Assembly: GCA_021442155.1 (NCBI GenBank)
Contig: CM038221.1
Span: 32,827,906 to 32,891,905, forward strand
DNA from: Cymbidium sinense
Taxonomy: Eukaryota; Streptophyta; Magnoliopsida; Asparagales; Orchidaceae
Length of the DNA stretch: 64,000 bases
Direction: 5' to 3'
Shown: positions 35,021 through 47,313 of the stretch, in pieces
Numbering within the stretch: the stretch's first letter is position 1
Layout: each line of letters starts with the position of its first letter
The notes under the pieces: model-generated
Told to the model about the DNA's origin: nothing
The model's input: the letters and a program-made list of their open reading frames with translations, nothing else
Database searches by the model: none
Program-made: the position numbers and the translations under genes

Positions 35021-38000
35021 TACATTAATAGTCTTTTACTCTATAATTTTTCATTCTACTCATAATCATAACACATATGTAAGATACATGTCATTAATTT
35101 CTTAAATAGTTTCTTAATTGGATTAATTAATTTTCACATTCAAATTATGTCATTTTAAATTCAAAATTACCTAATATGATGACTAATTTTAAACTGTATT
35201 TTGATTCAAAAATCATAACAAATACCTTCTACTACATTGTAAATATATCTAAACATCTTTGCCCGATCATGTTAACAATCATATGAAAGGCTTGCTCATT
35301 TACCAGTGGTCACACATGCCCATAGACCTTACAATTGCTGAGCATATATTGAGTTGATCAACTTAGATTTGATTGGCCCAATTCTTATCGGCCTTCTAAC
35401 CTATCTTGACACGTCATTGAAAAGATCAAATAAAAAATTGAAGATAAGATTTACATTATTTAAAATTAATAATTACATAAATTTGTATTGCATAATTAAG
35501 GAGAATACAATTGAATGATACTTGATATGTCAAATCGGACGCAAGTAATAAACCATTCTACTCAATCACATTCATAATACCACAATCTCAAAGTATAAAG
35601 GAGAAGCAATATGAACTGCTTAACATGTAAACTTAATATTAGTGGGTAAGATTATTATACTTAAATCTATAATAAGGAAAATTATGTTCTTTAAAAATGG
35701 GCTAAATTCATTAGTATGATTACTTTTTAAATGTTTGAAATTAGTTTGTTTCTGTCAAAATCGTGCTTCTTGAAATCTACTTTCTATTGAACAATGTAAA
35801 TCATAAATTAGACCAATACACAATCAAAATTGTAGCTTAGCAACGCTTTAATCTAAATATAAAAAATTGTGGGAGCAAATACTTTTTTTTAAGATAAAAT
35901 TTTTTTTAAATAATTTAATAACTGAAAGTATAAAATTAATTAAATTAATATTATTTACAAAATTATAAATAATTAGTAAAATAATATCATCAGTTTTATA
36001 AGAGAAAATATAAGTGGGTCAGACTATTAAACTTAGGTATTTTATATTAATTGATTAATTAGTTATTTAAAAATAATGAATTAAATTGAATTTTTTGGGA
36101 GAGTGGTTAAATGCATCGAAAATAAGTTTTTTTTGGGAGATTGAGAAACAATAGAATTTTTATATAAACCATATCGATCGTAGCTATAAGACTGGTGACA
36201 GAGTTCTCAAATGTTAGTTTGAGAAATTGCTTAAAGATGAGCATATGAAAGAATATCTAGTAGACCACGATACTAAGAAACATCATAGCTACAATACTAG
36301 CAATTTTTTTAAATTTCTATTAATCTTATTAATAAGAGTAGATAGGCTTATCAAATTTTATAATGCCTGCAATAAAAATCATTTCATAAATTATGGAATA
36401 CTTAATAGAGTAAAATATTATTAAATATTAAAGCTAATGATGCAGCAGAATGAACCTCTGATAGCTATGTAAGGCTATATAGAATAGACTCTTACAAAGA
36501 AGCATTTTGATACAAGCACATTCAATATAACATCATACATCACAGACCAACTGAATTTCATAAACTATCAGTACAAATTTAGAAATTGAAAATTGGACCA
36601 TTAGTGAATACCTATTTATTTTATTTGTTAGGGGAACCCCATATAGGTGAATTTTATTGCCACAATAAAAGAATTACAAGGGCCTTAAAAGCGGATAAAC
36701 TCATGAACTACTGCTTAAAGAGCTACAGACACCCTAGAGAGTAAATCCCCTAGCTAAGTACAGTCAAAACATATGAAAAGAAAAGAAAGCAAAATGTATA
36801 AATAGAGCAAAGGACCAAGCAATTGGCCAGCCATCAGCAGAAACTCTTGAGGATAAGAGAAGTCTATGTATCCAAGAGAGAAGGAACTTGCAAAAATCTG
36901 CAAACATATGAAAGGAAGAGTTAGTATCGTTAAAGTGATACAAGCTAGGTTAAAAGTAAAATAGAATAATGAGAGAGATATAGAGAAATATATGTAGAAA
37001 GGCTCAGGCTCAGTCACACCACTTTGGGGCAGCTACAAACATGAGCATCCAAACTTCAAAAGGAAGGGTTACATCAGGCGTGCTACTGCAATCCAAGGAA
37101 TGGGTGAAATCATCCCAGCCATCATAGCCTACAAACATGGGTAAAAATATTAGCCAATGGATGAAAATTGTGTGATCTTAAATACCTGCATACCAAAGCC
37201 TATGCACAAACACTATGGAAGATAAGTTACCATAAATCTGACTGATAAAGGGTTGACAACACACCTTCCTAAGTTAATAAACATCAGACAATGCCAACAT
37301 AACAACAGAAATCATAGCCAGCAACACCCCAAACTAGAAAGCAACACCAATCAGAGTTACCTGCTTACCAAGGCACAACCACATACACATGGGAGAGAAG
37401 GCAACACAAACCCCAAACAGTGCCAACATAATATCAGAATGCACAATCCACAACAACCCGACATAGAGGTAACCCCATAGTGAGGAAAATCCCAAACCGA
37501 ATGATGGTATCATCCACCATATTAATAATATGATACACCAATATATGTGCAGTTTCAAAAGAACTAAGAATCAGTTGAAATAAAGGATAATTTCATACAA
37601 TAAAGGCACAATTAATTAGGTTAATCACGTGGTAATGAACATATCACAACAAGATCCAAAGTATGCCAAATAGTAGAACCAGAGAAAAACCATTCAATAA
37701 TAAAAAAAAAACCAAAATTAGACTGAATGGGCGGAGGCGTAATCATTACATAATTGAGTAGGAAGAGTCATGATACTAACAAGAGTGAAGGGCTCGTGGT
37801 ACCTAGTGTCAAGATTGAATTTGGAGAAAGTCATCATGACGCCTTCCCTAATTAAATCTTGTTGGTTGTGTAAAAGAAAGTCATCATGGACTCTTTAAAG
37901 TCTTACATAAATGATTGTAATGATGTAATTATGATTGTAATCGACATTGCAGTGTGTACAGTCGAAGAACACATAACTAAGTGATATCATGCATTAAAAT

Positions 38001-38300
38001 ATTTTCCTATAATAATATTCATCATCAGCTTAGTGTACCCTTCAGCCAACTAACTAATTGTTGAGCTTGAGTTAAATTCTTACAGTTGAATATCGTATTA
38101 GTTGATGATATTTTACAGCGTCACTGTGTAATTTTCCATGCGTATCTCTTAAAAACACTCTGGCATAACAGAGAAAGGTGTTGCAATGGGTGATGCAACA
38201 TGTTCTCCACCACTCTCAGACTGTACTTTAGTTTCTGTAACAACAGAAAAAGGATGGTTTCAAGTTTAAAATTAATATCTAAAACACTTAAAATTAAGAG
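35020..38300. other. Spacer inside the large element, no gene assigned
   Basis: 35020-36430 is AT-rich with nothing recognisable. 36430-37560 is less AT-rich and has a weak tandem pair of period about 129 bp ('gccaacataa...cagaa...caac' near 37292 and 37421). 37560-38300 may hold downstream sequence of the minus-strand transposase gene. Open frames here have no recognisable domain. Confidence 0.4.
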
Positions 38301-38309
38301 CCAAATAGG

Positions 38310-39880
38310 AAATTACTCTTGGCTTTCTTGGTCCTTTCCCAGTATCCTTTAAGCCTTGCATTGGAAATACCCTTTGGACGCTGCTTAACTGGATCTTTTA
38401 AATTATCATTTCCTTTGTCTGTTGTGGTTGACTTTCTCATCTTAGCTGTTCTCTCAACTAGAGGAGAAATCTCACATAATATAGAGTCGACATCATCAGA
38501 TAATTTTTTTAAGGATCCAAGTATCTACGCCTCAGCTATATTATTACCATGTGCCCTGGTGCTTATTTGATAAGCATACCGACTGATGTGGTTCCAAAAA
38601 ATAATGCCACTTGCATTTCCATCTGTGTTTGCACATCTTTTAAGTTCTTGTATGTACTATCAATGTCGATATCCCTCTTTGCTCTAGTAGACCATCGCAT
38701 GAGATAATACTTATCTAGAATGCACACAACATCTTCTTGACTAAGAACTGGGATATAGTGGGCACAAAGTAATCCGATCATTTCAAATTTTTTACATGTA
38801 CAAGTTACATCTAGGGTTGTCTTGCCGAAATGGATAGTCCATGTTTTGGAAGCATATTTATTCTCTAAGTTTCTCACCAAATACTCTATGGGATTATCAT
38901 CACATTTACTGATAATCCTCCAACTCCATGCAAAAATTCTTCCTCAAACATTATATAAAGCTTTCTTGTGTAAAATATAGCAGCTTATTTCAGAATTGGA
39001 CTGGTCTTAACAATAGGAATAATTGCTAACTGGCTACACTTGAAGTCTTCATCATGTTCATTCCAGTGCCATGTGTCCATAACCTTCTCCAATCCCAAGA
39101 AACAATCTGTGATTGAACTTGTTGGTTTAGAGATTCTGTGACATACATTATTCGTAAACTCACTACGTTGCGTTGACAATATTCTTATGCAGAAAGAGTC
39201 TTTGCAGAATGCAGTGCACCACTTGGATCTAATTTTATAAAGCTCAGACAGCCACGTATGATCATGCAAATTGCCTTCATCTAGTATGACGGACCAAGCT
39301 TCCTCAAACTCTTCCTGTGAGTCACACTTGCTCATGCATGTATAGAATAACCCTTGTACTGTCTTGTTACTATTAATGCAATGAACCTTGGAAGAAGCTT
39401 TCTTCAAAATATGCCATTGGCACAACCTATGACTAGTATGTGGTAATATAATTTCAATAGCTCTTGTCATAGCCTGATCTTAATCAGTGAATATTGTTAT
39501 AGGATGTCTGCCACTCATTAACTGGAGAAATGTTTGGAATAGCCATGTGAATGACTCAATTGTCTCTTCGGATAGAATGGCTACTCCAAATAACACATTT
39601 TGCCAGTGATGATTCACTCCAACTCAAAAAATCATAACATTCCCAAAACAATCATATTCTATCCTTGACATGCCATTGCTCCAAAAAAAACTTACCAAGC
39701 AATCTGACTCATCGGCTTACGCAATATTCAACTTGCTCAACATCTTTTACCATTTAATCCTCAATCTTTCTTTTTTCCTGAAGCTATTTCTCGCCAATAG
39801 AAATGCATCTTTTTTTAAGATCAATGCTTTCAAGGAAGATTTTTGAGAATGGTTTCCTTTATCATTCACCATGAAAATCA
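38310..39880 (-). pseudogene. FAR1/MULE-type transposase with SWIM zinc finger
   Basis: Minus-strand order: 'LLARNSFRKKERLRIKW' (near 39770), 'FWSNGMSRIEYDCFGN' (39660), 'VGVNHHWQNVLFGVAILSEE' (39600), 'ITIFTD' then a stop then 'DQAMTRAIE' (39480), then a 161-codon frame 39470-38985 with 'HRLCQWHILKKASSKVHC' and 'ILSTQRSEFTNNVCH'. A frame 38880-38563 carries the SWIM motif C27-x-C29-x9-C39-x-H41. The tail near 38350 reads 'DPVKQRPKGISNARLKGYW'. These are the blocks of FAR1-related proteins, which descend from Mutator transposases. The first catalytic Asp segment ('DTTYKTNKY' region) is deleted and the N-terminal FAR1 DNA-binding domain is not visible. Confidence 0.85.
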
Positions 39881-40095
39881 TCCAATCACTTTTTCTCAAA
39901 AAAGAAGCTAAAGATAAATAATTTTGATCATTTTAATTTTAATAATTTTATGATCCTTCCTACAATTTTGATATAATAACATAAGATATAACCATTGTTT
40001 TATAGAATAGGAATGTTTTTATTTGGGTCATAGATCACATTTCATCATCGCTTTTATGATTCATCATTTAATTTCCACAAATATGTAACATGTAA
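39881..40095. other. AT-rich 5' flank of the FAR1-type transposase
   Basis: Lies between the transposase N-terminal remnant and the inverted array. No FAR1 DNA-binding domain is readable, so the gene appears 5'-truncated. Confidence 0.4.
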
Positions 40096-40099
40096 AATA

Positions 40100-40381
40100 G
40101 CTCTAGAAATGAACATATTCTCTCCAAACAGGCCAAAGAAAGTGGAAAAAAATGTGAAAATACTTTGTACTCTCATGAGAGTAGAGAGAGTACAGATATA
40201 AAATTCTTCTAAAAACCAACAAATCAGCCTCCAAGTTATTCCTAATGGAATGTAACGAACATATTTCCTCCAAACAGGCCAAAGAAATTAAGAAAAAAAG
40301 TTCAAAATGCTCTATACTCTCATGAGAGTATAGAGAGTACACATGCAAAACTCCCATAAAAACCAACCAATCAACCTCCAA
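40100..40381 (-). repeat. Two inverted units of the palindromic array
   Basis: Reverse complement of the 26850-30440 unit: 'ggaatgtaacgaacatatt', 'caaacaggccaaagaaa', perfect palindromes at 40168-40183 and 40315-40330, and 'aaaccaaccaatcaacctcc'. Period about 150 bp. These are among the best-preserved units in the window, closest to the left-most units of the main array. The repeat stops abruptly at about 40381. Confidence 0.9.
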
Positions 40382-40445
40382 GTGATAATAATTTTTAATT
40401 TATATTTTTTATTATTTACCTTGAATTTTGAATAAATTTTAAAAG

Positions 40446-40448
<3 letters not shown>

Positions 40449-40481
<33 letters not shown>
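40449..40481 (+). repeat. (TA)n microsatellite
   Basis: Uninterrupted AT run at the start of the dispersed repeat. The 51220 copy also has one here, while the 21900 copy does not. Confidence 0.9.
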
Positions 40482-40484
<3 letters not shown>

Positions 40485-41317
40485 ATACATATATATTTGT
40501 CTATGCGTATGGGCTAAGATTATTTCATCTTAATTATCTTGTGAGTATTAATATTATATGCTAGAGAAAGAAATTATTTTTTTAACATTGTATAAAATTG
40601 TGTACAATGCACAACTAAGGGGTTGTTTGGGATCACTTTCTATTTTTATTTTTATTTTTTTCTTTTTATTTTATTTTTTTATGTGGAAATAAAAATATGT
40701 TTGATTATTTTTTCATAAATTTTTTATTTTAAAAAATAAAAAATAAAAAAATAAAATAAAGAAATTAATTATTACTCTAAGGGGCTGCTTGGGATTACTT
40801 TGTATATTTTTATTTTTTAAATTTTAAACTAAAATAAAAATATGTTTGATATTTTCTTATTTTAACATAAATCAAAAAATATTTGGAGACAAATGATGAT
40901 GATGGATGTTGAGTTATTAACCTACATATTTGTTCTATTGCTTGATTCAAATCAAATGCAATGGAATCGATGATCAATGAAAGTAATGTGTATAAATTAG
41001 ATTTGAATCATCATCGAAACAACCCGAATAATACTCATTCATAAAAAAAAATTCACTCGAAAAATTCAAAATGTAAAAATCTATTTAAGAAGAATTTTCA
41101 TAGTTGATTCAATTATACATAATAAAATCGATAAGTTTCAAATGCAACATCACACGATTTAAGCAATATTATTTTAATCATCATCAATGTTACTTAAAAA
41201 ATGTCTGCTTATAAGATAAACTACACCAATGCATTTGAAATGTTGAAAATGCAAAAAAAAGACACTCATTTGTAGGAGTTGCTGCATAAACTTAAAATGT
41301 AAAATAACTACACGCAT

Positions 41318-42260
41318 TGTTGCATGCTAGAAAACCAGTTGTGGTAGAGTAAAAGTTTACGCCTTAGCTTTGTTGCAGAATCCAACACACACACAGATGT
41401 TTGAAGAATTAATAAGAAAACTCCAAAATTTTTATGTAAAAAAATCTCGAAAAGAGAGAAAAAATTACGGGGGCCTAGCCCAGTAAAATTCTTCCACTAT
41501 GTATCTATTTCAGAGTACAAAATTTTCCGTTAATAGGATTACATAATTGTATATGAGAAGGGTTGACAATGAGAATCCTAGAATCAGGCAACAAATGTCA
41601 TATTGTCATGGAAGTAAACAAATGCTAGTAGTAGATGGTGAACAAATGGGGTGAAAACTAACGATAATGATTCGGCGGCCGACGGCGCAGCGGCAAGGCT
41701 TGGCTCGACGCGGTGGTCGACAAAGGGTAATGGCAAGACGGCGATGGCCGCGGGTGGACGGCTGATACGTCGCTACGCAGCGGCGGCCGGTGAGTTTGCA
41801 CGGTGCGACCGACTGGTGGTGAACGGAGACGCATTAATCGGAGGCTGACCGGCAGGAATCGACGGGCTGCGGTCAAGATGCTGGTACGACCGTCGAGTGG
41901 CGGCTGACATTATGCTGGAGGATTTTCAAGTTTCTCTATTTTGCTTCGGCCTCCTCACGCAAGAATGAATGTGCTATTTATATAGGAGTGCATATTATAA
42001 ATAATGCAAAATCAACCACCTCCATCTGATGGTTCAATGATTCCCTGATCATCGATATTTTCTGTATTTGAATGCTCAAATGAAGTTAGAATTATTGAGA
42101 TCTGTTAGATCCTGCTGCCAAGACGCCGATTAATTTATAAACACTCCATGTTTAAGAGTCGATTGATAATAAACACTGATCCGTCCTTGATTCGTAATCG
42201 ACATTTGACATCAAGATTCGCGACTAGTAGAATTTTAAGTATCATATCAATGCATATTTA
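41318..42260 (-). mobile_element. Solo LTR fragment of the long-LTR family
   Basis: The minus strand matches LTR copy 2 from about 62860 to 63866: 'gaatcttgatgtc', 'catttgagcattcaaatac', the TATA box at 41975-41984, 'cttgaaaatcctcc', the GC-rich island (41640-41920), and the terminal block 'accacaactgg...ttctagca.gcaaca' ending at 41318. No primer-binding site follows the end, so it is solo or a 3' LTR. The upstream 2.5 kb of the LTR is missing or unrecognisable. It fixes the 3' terminus of the family as GCAACA. Confidence 0.75.
41640..41920 (-). repeat. GC-rich island of the minus-strand LTR
   Basis: Dense in CGGCGG, GTCGAC and GCCG words; one of the strongest GC peaks in the window. Open frames of 65-72 codons exist on both strands here, but they are a consequence of composition. 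It occupies the same place as 2630-2925 and 63255-63560. Confidence 0.65.
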
Positions 42261-43051
42261 AATTATATAGAAAGATAAAATTTATGAAAGATATAAATAT
42301 ATTTTAAATAATAATTATTGATGAAATAAGTTAAATTATAATTATTATTAAATAATCAAGTTAAATTTAATTAGAATCAATCAAAATCTAATATTTAAAT
42401 TCAAATTTATATTATATATATAAACATACATGATATATTAAAATTAATCTATTATTATCCTACATTCAAGATAAATCTTATTAGATTAAATTAATTAAAA
42501 ATAAAAAAAATTATATAATATAATTTTAAAAATTTAAAAAATCAAATCCAAATTCTTAAAAACCTAAAAAGTATGACCGGATGTTCTAAAAATAAAGGAA
42601 AATAGGCTTTACATGTTTTTAATATTTTTGACAATAAGAAACAAATTTGTTTAAAAATAGAAAGATAAAAATACAAATAAACAAACATTTTTTTCTATTT
42701 CTTAAAATTAAAATCAAAAATATAAAATAAAAATTGATGCCTAATTTGAGAGAAGTACAGACATGATTTTTATTAGAAAATTTTTTAAATGAAAAATTCA
42801 TAAAGCGTTCAAAGGAATTGTGACACTATTTAATAAATTATGAAGCAATAGAATATTTTCACTAATAAAAGATGTTTATCTCTATAATTAGATAAAGCAC
42901 TAACATAATATAGTGAATATAAACTATAAAATATATTTCATTTTTCGATAATATAAATGCTTTATTATGTCTAAATTTTATTAAATGATGATAAGTGATT
43001 GATTTAATTGTTCTCTCAACACAGTCCAATGGTAATTAGTTTGTATTAATT

Positions 43052-43379
43052 GATAGTTGAGAGGTAATATCTATGGTTAAATTAAGATTGTTAGTCAATT
43101 CAATCTTTCTCCTAATATGATGAGAGATAAGATAAATGGGAAAACTAGCATTACTCATTTGTTTGATCAAATTTTAATTACAAGCGGTTTTGGCCACACC
43201 GATTTTATCTTTCCCCTTTGCCTTTGACTTTGGCAAAACAAGACAACAAATATTTGATTCCATCAACCACAAATGAGTAATGCTAGTTTTCACATTTATT
43301 TTATCTTACATCCTATCAGGAGAAAGATTGATTTTACTAACAATCTTCATTTAATCATTGATATTACTCCTCAACTATC
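43052..43379. repeat. Imperfect hairpin: two 111-bp inverted arms
   Basis: Left arm 43052-43162 and right arm 43269-43379 are reverse complements with few mismatches; for example 'actagcattactcatttgt' at the inner end of the left arm faces 'acaaatgagtaatgctagt'. The spacer of 106 bp contains 'ggccacaccgattttatc'. The left arm is the end of dispersed repeat copy 2, so the right arm is a second, inverted end of the same family, as in a foldback element or two abutting copies. Confidence 0.85.
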
Positions 43380-46300
43380 ACGAAGATTTTATATGTATAT
43401 AGGGACACCATACAGGTGTACTTAAGATGATACAATCAAGGAATGGTGCACTATCTCGAAAGATAGAAATCATCACCATATAATAGACCTAATCACCTAA
43501 TAAGGACTCCTAAGGCATGATGGGTCTTTGAATCTACTAGAGATTTTTTTCCCTACTTTATATGAACGAATAAAGTAAGGTTTATAGTAAACTAGGTTCT
43601 AAAGTTCCCTATGGGGGCAAGCCCCAATAGTTAATTACATCATAAGGATGGTAAATTTCTTAAGAATACTCTCGATTAAAATATGCAATTGTTGTCTCCA
43701 AAGATTTCGAAGATAGGACTATCAATAAATTGGTTATACTTGGAAAATCATTCGGGGTAGATCAAATAGGAGAGACTTATTATTGAAGTTAAAGGAGATG
43801 ACTAGGGAACGGTCATAATACTAAAAAACTTAGTGAGCATTCCAACCTATCCTACGGTTGGGCTTTATATGTTTGAAATTGAGGAGAATTATATGTTTTA
43901 GTTGGAATTTTATTAAAATGCTAGAGCTTATAATCACATAATATGAGGTTATGGAAATGCTTAAGAGGAGTGGATTTATGCTTGTAGCCCGAAGAAAATA
44001 GCAACCTCAAATCCTAAATCTAGGGAGCTTTAGCAAAGGCTAAAACACATCCTAAATCTAGCAAAGATGGGTATATGATTTACCCCCATAAGAGAGGGTA
44101 AACTACCCAACTGCTTGACTTATAATCACCTAGAGTGGTAGCCAGCTAACTCCTCCTACGCTTTAAAGCTATGTAGACAAGTCATATGATTTTACAAGAT
44201 AGTTATTATTTAAATTAACTAAAGTTTTAAACCCACTCCTAAGAGAGTAGAGCATGAGTGGTATGAACGATGACTTAGTCTAATACAAATCTTTTCAATA
44301 TTTATTTAATTTTTGGACTCTTTATTTCGACAAAGGCCATAGAATTTGTATATGTCTAAATGCATGATGAAATGAGGTTATTGACTAAATCAGAGAGAAA
44401 GAGGTATTCTCCATCACAGAGGAGACCCTCAAAGGTTAAGTCTACCCTTATCGTGCAAGAATGAAAACCCTCTCTTAGCAAAAGTGAAATAATATGGATG
44501 CATGGTATTAAGCATACAACATTCAGCTAAGGGGTTGCTAAATCTTTTCATTATCTTGATTTAATGCCTAGGCTTTATGTGAGGTTATAAATTGCTTAGA
44601 AAATTTAGTTATGGTTTGTAGTTGTGGTAGAAAGTTTATTTTTTCCTAAGAGTTTAATCGGATCCAAGCCACACAATAAATCACCATATAAGCAAGAAAC
44701 TAAGAAAAGGCATGCCATTTCTATTGCCAAATTATAAACAAAATATCAAATAATTTATAAATCTAACGTAAAAGAATAAAAGCCTGGTGCCGTCAGGTAC
44801 CACCATACAACCTGAAAAAATAATTTAAAATTATACAAATGAATAAATGCAATGGAGGGTCTTCTTATGTTCATTCTTCATGCCTCCTTCATTTCTTCAT
44901 TTGGATTTGCTTACTTCAAAGGCATCACAGGGCCTCCCAAAGCAAAGCCTTTTAGTCACTGCTCATCTTAATCACCCATAACACTAATCCTAATTCATAA
45001 TATAAAATTACATAAAAAATAAGAAAATTAAATCTAACTATACCTGCAAGATAAGTATTAGCTAAACACATCATACAACCCAAGCAGTTATATGAATGAT
45101 TTTGACTTAGCACATCGGTAACCAAGCCTACCTGGCTTAATTTGGGTTATACTTAGGGGTTAAGCAACCTGTAAAAGAGAGCATTTATAATTATTTTAAG
45201 CACCTCTTAAGCATAATCCCCTATCAAAAATATGATTAGGCTAATCATGGCCTAACATCCGGTCTATGGAGCATATACCCTAACATCTAGTCTAAAATAA
45301 TACATCATAAAATAAGACATTCATTACACCATGCACCGCCTTAACATAAAGCTAAAAGTAGTGACTTAATTCTAAAGTGTGTGTATTAAGACTTGTGTGG
45401 TATACCTTAACTAAGCTTTGTTGTAATTTTCTAAGTATGAAAGGATTTAATTATAAAGGATGGTTTCACTTTAAGTGACATAATTAATTTGTAAGTTTTA
45501 CTTATTATTTTCTTTTGTTACATTTAGTTTACACTTACTAACTAAGTATTATAAAGAGAAAGAAAGAGAGGATTACTCTCTTCTATCCCTACCTTAAGCC
45601 ACATCTAAAGTATATTATTTAATAAATTCTCATCCTAGCTAAAGCCTCGTATTCCTAGGTTGTCCAGACTAAATACCCATTAACATTATTACTTACATAA
45701 ATCAATATATGAATGAAAGAAAAGAACTTTACTTCATACACTAAATCTATAATCATTCGCATTTCTTATGTATTTATAACTAGTATTTATAGCATATGTA
45801 ATCACTTGTTTATAAGATTTGAAAAATAGTTTTGAATTTAATAGTGATAATAGCCACACATATATTATTTTAAATCAACACATGTAAGCTTGACATAAAG
45901 GAAATCATCTATGTTTAATTAATTTTTGAAGAAATGAATGCATGATTCAAGTGGCATATAATATTTTTATATGATTGGAAAGAAACAAAGAGGCACAAGC
46001 ATGTAATTTCATTCAATCCAACAAATTCATGAGGACAATCATATTAAATAAGCTTATTTAAAATAAACCAAAGCTTCTTAATGTCACTTTTAATTTTATT
46101 TTTAACTTGATTTAAGAGATGTGAGAAAGATTTGCTAATCCTAGTCCCATTCATCATATGTGTGAGTTAATTTGATTTAATAAGAAGCAATTAGATTGAT
46201 TTTATGGATTGACTAAATTAAGCATTGATTAAATCAATTAATTAAACCCTTACCTATGTTATCTTAAGGTAATTGATTAAATGATTATGAGCTAATGCAA

Positions 46301-47295
46301 TAAGTAAATAAATTGAAAAGTAAATAGCAATGCTCCTATGACTGAAAGGGGACTAATGCAATTAGCTCATAATCATTTATTAATTAAGCTTAAGGAACTA
46401 TTTTAATTACTTTCATGATTTTCTCACACATGTGAGCTAATCATAATTTCATTAAGCCTCTTTAGGTTATTGAACACTTAAAGCTCTAACCAAGATGAAC
46501 TAAGGGAAATCAAATTTAATTTTATTTTTAGTTCAATTAATTAAATCATGAATCCATCAATTCACCTCTCTTTAATTAATTTTCAAAGTTAATAATTATA
46601 TTTTGAAATGAGATGGGCATAAGGTAAAAGGTAGGGAAAGAGGTCCCAATCTAATTCTATAAGCCATCCACTTGATCAAGCATAATTTTATGTGATTTGA
46701 ATTTTAACTTAGCTAATTAATTTATTAATTAGTTAATTAATCATTAATTAGCACTTTGGTTGAAAAGAGAAGAAAAATTAGAGAAAAGGAATAGGAGGGA
46801 GGCTCCAATATACTTTCTTTAGTCTCCTTACCATTCAACAGTGATTAGAGAGTCTAGATAATTAATTAATTATTATCTATATGCTTAATTACCCCTTAAT
46901 GAAGCTAAGAAGGTAATTAGGACTCAATTAATCAATCCTCCTAATTTAAGAAGTAATAAAATCCTAGAAAATTAGATGAGGCAGAGGTCATCCTCTCAAA
47001 TATTCTCAGAAATTTTGGGATCAATTACTTGAGAGATTAAAGAGTAATTAAGCTAATTAAATTTTAATTAAACTCTAATTAAGCTCTATTTACTATTTAA
47101 AACCAATTGAACATATTTTTATCAAATTCTCCTCTGAAATACCTTTAAAATGAGTCATTATTTATATTTTTTTAGATTTTTCTATAATTAGTTATAAATT
47201 ATGGAAGTTTCAACCTTAAAATCAAATTAATTAACCTTAATTAAATCTAATCTTGTCAGTGCCATGTGGCGCGCTGGCTCGGCACACTTTTCACA
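43380..47295. other. Non-coding region, probably decayed retrotransposon sequence
   Basis: No coding motif recognised. 43555-43645 ('gttccctatgggggcaagcc') resembles 53040-53110 ('gttccttatggaggcaaacc'), a short dispersed pair. 46279-46296 and 46361-46378 form an 18-bp perfect inverted repeat (AAATGATTATGAGCTAAT). 46150-47110 is dominated by TTAATTAA-type words. 47255-47295 turns GC-rich just before a primer-binding-site-like motif. Confidence 0.4.
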
Positions 47296-47313
47296 TGGTA
47301 TCGCAGGATTGGT
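47296..47313 (+). promoter_or_regulatory. Possible degenerate primer-binding site (initiator tRNA-Met type)
   Basis: TGGTATCGCAGGATTGG resembles the plant retrotransposon primer-binding site TGGTATCAGAGC, with an exact first seven bases, and is preceded by 'ttttcaca', a plausible LTR end in CA. The later bases match poorly, so this is weak. Confidence 0.3.

Larger units (their letters stand above)
40617..42739. mobile_element. Nested insertion with MITE-like ends enclosing an LTR
   Basis: Begins GGGGTTGTTTGGGATCAC after CTAA; a second similar start (GGGGCTGCTTGGGATTAC after CTAA) lies at about 40783. Both resemble the ends of hAT- or Harbinger-like non-autonomous elements. The far end (near 42735) reads, in complement, GGCATCAATTTTTATTTT, a possible decayed partner end. 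The middle holds the minus-strand LTR. The exact number of nested insertions is not resolved. Confidence 0.45.
40440..43165 (+). repeat. AT-rich dispersed repeat family, copy 2, split by an insertion
   Basis: Left part 40440-40616 and right part 42740-43165 are collinear with 21885-22400. Comparison with the inverted copy at 50700-51250 shows the two parts should be adjacent: copy 3 has 'actaagttaagagaag' where copy 2 has 'actaa' at 40616 and 'ctaatttgagagaag' at 42740. About 2.1 kb has been inserted, with CTAA present at both edges as a possible target duplication. Confidence 0.65.

Noticed and set aside
40103..40381. 92-codon minus-strand frame
   Set aside because: Same array units read in the same register as 27327-27722; not a gene.
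41651..41876. Open frames on both strands in a GC-rich stretch
   Set aside because: The GC island of the minus-strand LTR; both strands are open because of composition.
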